Source: Candidatus Nealsoniibacteriota bacterium | Lineage (GTDB): Bacteria; Patescibacteriota; Minisyncoccia; Minisyncoccales; PWPS01 | DNA length: 47,731 nucleotides | Assembly (NCBI GenBank): GCA_003551435.1 | Contig: PUMQ01000009.1 | Location: 1-47,731, forward strand | Reading direction: 5' to 3' | In this document: positions 45,550-47,731 of the stretch, one piece after another | Numbering within the stretch: the first letter of the stretch is position 1 | How the letters are laid out: each line of letters starts with the position of its first letter | The notes under the pieces: model-generated | The model's input: the letters and a program-made list of their open reading frames with translations, nothing else | Databases searched by the model: none | What the model was told of the DNA's origin: nothing | Program-made: the position numbers and the translations under genes

Positions 45550-46434
45550 GAGGCTTCTTATTTTTCTTAAGATAGAGAAAGTATCGGCTTGGCGATTGGT
45601 GGAATAAAGGACAACGATTGCAACAGGGTCTTTATTAACATCAAAAATTCCTGCTAAAGTTTGTCTTGCTTGAGGAATATAGCCGGTCTTTCCGCCCAAA
45701 AACCAGGGCAGAGGATAGAAGGCGTTCAGATTCCTAAACTTTAAGAGTTGTCCGCTTTTGTCGGGGAGCCAAAAATTATTATCTTTGCTAATCTCAAGTA
45801 TCTCGGGATGGTTTTCATAAATGTAAAAAAGAAGCTTGGAAAGATCTTCGGGAGTTGATTGGTTTAAAGCACTAAGGCCATGCGCATCGTAAAAAAAAGT
45901 ATTATTCATCTCAAGCTCTTTCGCTTTTTTGTTCATAAGTGAAACAAAGACGTCTCTTCCGATAAAGTAAGACAGGGATTCGGCGGCATCGTTTGTCGAC
46001 TGGATGAGAGTAGCCCGCAAAAGATCTTCCGCGCTAACGCTAAGCCCTAAATAAAGGGCCGGGCTGTAGCCGTAGGGCCTTAACATTTCTCCGGTAAGAG
46101 TAATTCGGCGGTTGTTTTCGATGTTTTCCAGGGCAATTACGGCTGTCATTAGCTTAGTGATAGAAGCAATGGGCCGCGGTTCGCTAAAGTTTTTCTCAAG
46201 AAGAACCGATCCGTCGGAAAGATTAATCGCCGCATAAGAGGGCGAGCATATCTCCCCTCTAAACTGCATGTTGGTAACGAGGTTGGTTAGATTTAGTATA
46301 TCTTGCTTTAGAATCTCAATTCTCTGCAAAAGAGCCCGTTTAGCAGGATCGCTTGCTCCTTCTGCTTTGTAAGGGCAAAAAAGGAGAAAGAAAAAAAGGG
46401 GGAAAAACAAAAGAGAGATAATAGCCTTCTTCAT
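45547..46434 (-). CDS. D-alanyl-D-alanine carboxypeptidase (peptidase S11)
   Basis: SITKLMTA (SxxK), STNDAAESL (SxN), GGKTGY (KTG); signal peptide. Confidence 0.92.
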   Translation of the reverse strand: MKKAIISLLFFPLFFFLLFCPYKAEGASDPAKRALLQRIEILKQDILNLTNLVTNMQFRGEICSPSYAAINLSDGSVLLEKNFSEPRPIASITKLMTAVIALENIENNRRITLTGEMLRPYGYSPALYLGLSVSAEDLLRATLIQSTNDAAESLSYFIGRDVFVSLMNKKAKELEMNNTFFYDAHGLSALNQSTPEDLSKLLFYIYENHPEILEISKDNNFWLPDKSGQLLKFRNLNAFYPLPWFLGGKTGYIPQARQTLAGIFDVNKDPVAIVVLYSTNRQADTFSILRKIRSL

Positions 46435-46532
46435 AATTTGATTTTTTAAATTTTCGTAATATTATAATAAAAGAAAAAGAAAGTAAACTTCTGTAAAAGG
46501 TTTTCTGAGAAACTTATTGTACATTAATTTTT

Positions 46533-46976
46533 ATGAAAATAAAAAACAAAGTACTAAGATTTAAAACAAGTAAAATTTACGATTTTATTGATTTTACAAA
46601 GAGGGTAAAAGAGTTTGTAAATCTCTCAGCCGTGAGAAACGGTATTATCAATATCCAGATTATGAACACATCGGCGGGACTGATATTAAATGAGCACGAG
46701 CCCCTTCTGCTCAAGGATATCAAAAGCAACCTTGAGAAGATTTCTCCGAGTAGCAGTGTTTACGAGCACGACGACCTAACAAAGAGAACGGTCAACGTGT
46801 GTGAAGACGAGTGCAGAAACGGACACTCTCACTGCAATGCCATTCATCTTCCGGCTACCGTTACTCTTAATGTTGTTGATGGAAAAGTGCAGTTCGGGCA
46901 GTGGCAAAGCATTATGTTAATTGAGCTGGATAGTGCTCGTGAAAGAAGAGTACAACTTCAAATTCTAGGGGAGTAA
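46533..46976 (+). CDS. yjbQ: YjbQ/UPF0047 family protein
   Basis: GIINIQIMNTSAGLILNEHEP, HSHCNAIHLPATVTLNVVDGKVQFGQWQSIMLIELD. Confidence 0.92.
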   Translation: MKIKNKVLRFKTSKIYDFIDFTKRVKEFVNLSAVRNGIINIQIMNTSAGLILNEHEPLLLKDIKSNLEKISPSSSVYEHDDLTKRTVNVCEDECRNGHSHCNAIHLPATVTLNVVDGKVQFGQWQSIMLIELDSARERRVQLQILGE

Positions 46977-47059
46977 AATTTTTTTGTTGCTTTTAAAAAC
47001 CTTTGGTATTATAATGAAGTATTGTAAGTTCGGCAGCATTCAAGAGAAAGATTTATTCA

Positions 47060-47671
47060 TTGGAAATGAAAACATATTGTTTTGATTTTGACGGAACAAT
47101 TGCCGATACGCTTCCGCTTATTGTGAAAAGCGCGGACTTTCTTTTGAAAAAAGAAAACGAAAAAGAGATAAGCGGAGAGGTGTTAAGAAAAATAAGGGAA
47201 GAGGGAATTGGAGAAACGCTTAAAGGGTTAGATATTCCGCTCTACAGATTATTTTTTTTGTATTTACGGATAAAGAGAAAGATGGGCGAAGAGATAGCCG
47301 ACGCCAAACCTTATGAGGGAGTAGAAGAAGCGCTAAGAGAACTCAGAAAAAAAAAGTATGTGCTTGGGATTTTGACTTCCAACTCCAAGGAAAACGTGTT
47401 AAAGTTCCTAGAGCACAACAATCTTCAATTTTTTGATTTCATAGAAACCTCGGGAACTCCGAGGAAAGAAAAGTCAATTAAAAAACTAAAAAGAAAAGGA
47501 GGGATTTTTGTCTATATTGGTGACGAAGCGAGGGATATAAGTGCCGGAAGAAAAGCGGGGGTAAAAACGGTTGCCGCCGCTTGGGGGTTAAGCTCCCGCA
47601 GGGCACTTCTTAAAGAAAGACCCGATGTGTTGATTGAAAGGCCGAGTGAACTCTTAAATCTTCCTTTCTAA
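47060..47671 (+). CDS. HAD-family phosphatase (phosphoglycolate phosphatase-like); start may be ATG 47066
   Basis: CFDFDGTIADTLP, LGILTSNSKENV, YIGDEARDISAGRKAGVKTVAAAWG. Confidence 0.92.
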   Translation: MEMKTYCFDFDGTIADTLPLIVKSADFLLKKENEKEISGEVLRKIREEGIGETLKGLDIPLYRLFFLYLRIKRKMGEEIADAKPYEGVEEALRELRKKKYVLGILTSNSKENVLKFLEHNNLQFFDFIETSGTPRKEKSIKKLKRKGGIFVYIGDEARDISAGRKAGVKTVAAAWGLSSRRALLKERPDVLIERPSELLNLPF

Positions 47672-47692
47672 AATGATATTGCTTCGCAAACC

Positions 47693-47731
47693 ATGCCCAA
47701 AAAGGTTTTAATGTTTGGATGGGAGTTTCCG
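47693..47731 (+). CDS. Start of a glycosyltransferase/glycogen synthase-like CDS, truncated by window end
   Basis: MPKKVLMFGWEFP...; only 13 codons visible. Confidence 0.5.
   Translation, partial: MPKKVLMFGWEFP

Overview
The window looks like a low-GC, small-gene bacterial chromosome segment of Candidate Phyla Radiation / Patescibacteria type. This is inferred from gene style and family mix; I ran no search. Housekeeping genes dominate both flanks: rmuC, rplU, recR, dnaB, cysS, dnaX, guaB, pyrH, tRNA-Glu(CTC) and tRNA-Gln(TTG), a D,D-carboxypeptidase, rubrerythrin and yjbQ. Three accessory zones interrupt them. (1) About 8.97-12.1 kb, directly behind tRNA-Gln: single-gene cassettes (an HD/dGTPase-like protein and two orphans), each with its own promoter, separated by diverged copies of one repeat. 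(2) 12.1-15.5 kb: a copper island of CsoR-type regulator, a membrane protein with a CPGH HMA-like tail, and CopA, followed by an uncalled 32-aa membrane peptide on the minus strand. (3) About 18.3-29.9 kb: a defence-like island with a Pif1-like helicase, MazG-like protein, a type I R-M system whose hsdR is split at a G8 tract, a DUF3800-like gene inside the operon, a NucS-like nuclease fusion, a nuclease-like/HEPN-like pair, a possible EVE/PUA-like protein and a PD-(D/E)XK-like protein. Inside this island a 2.24-kb module lies between perfect 56-bp direct repeats that are relics of one gene's 5' end. Other observations are apparently leaderless housekeeping genes, recurring terminator-promoter junctions and two small transmembrane ORFs missed by the ORF track. 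No CRISPR array, rRNA or recognisable transposase was seen.
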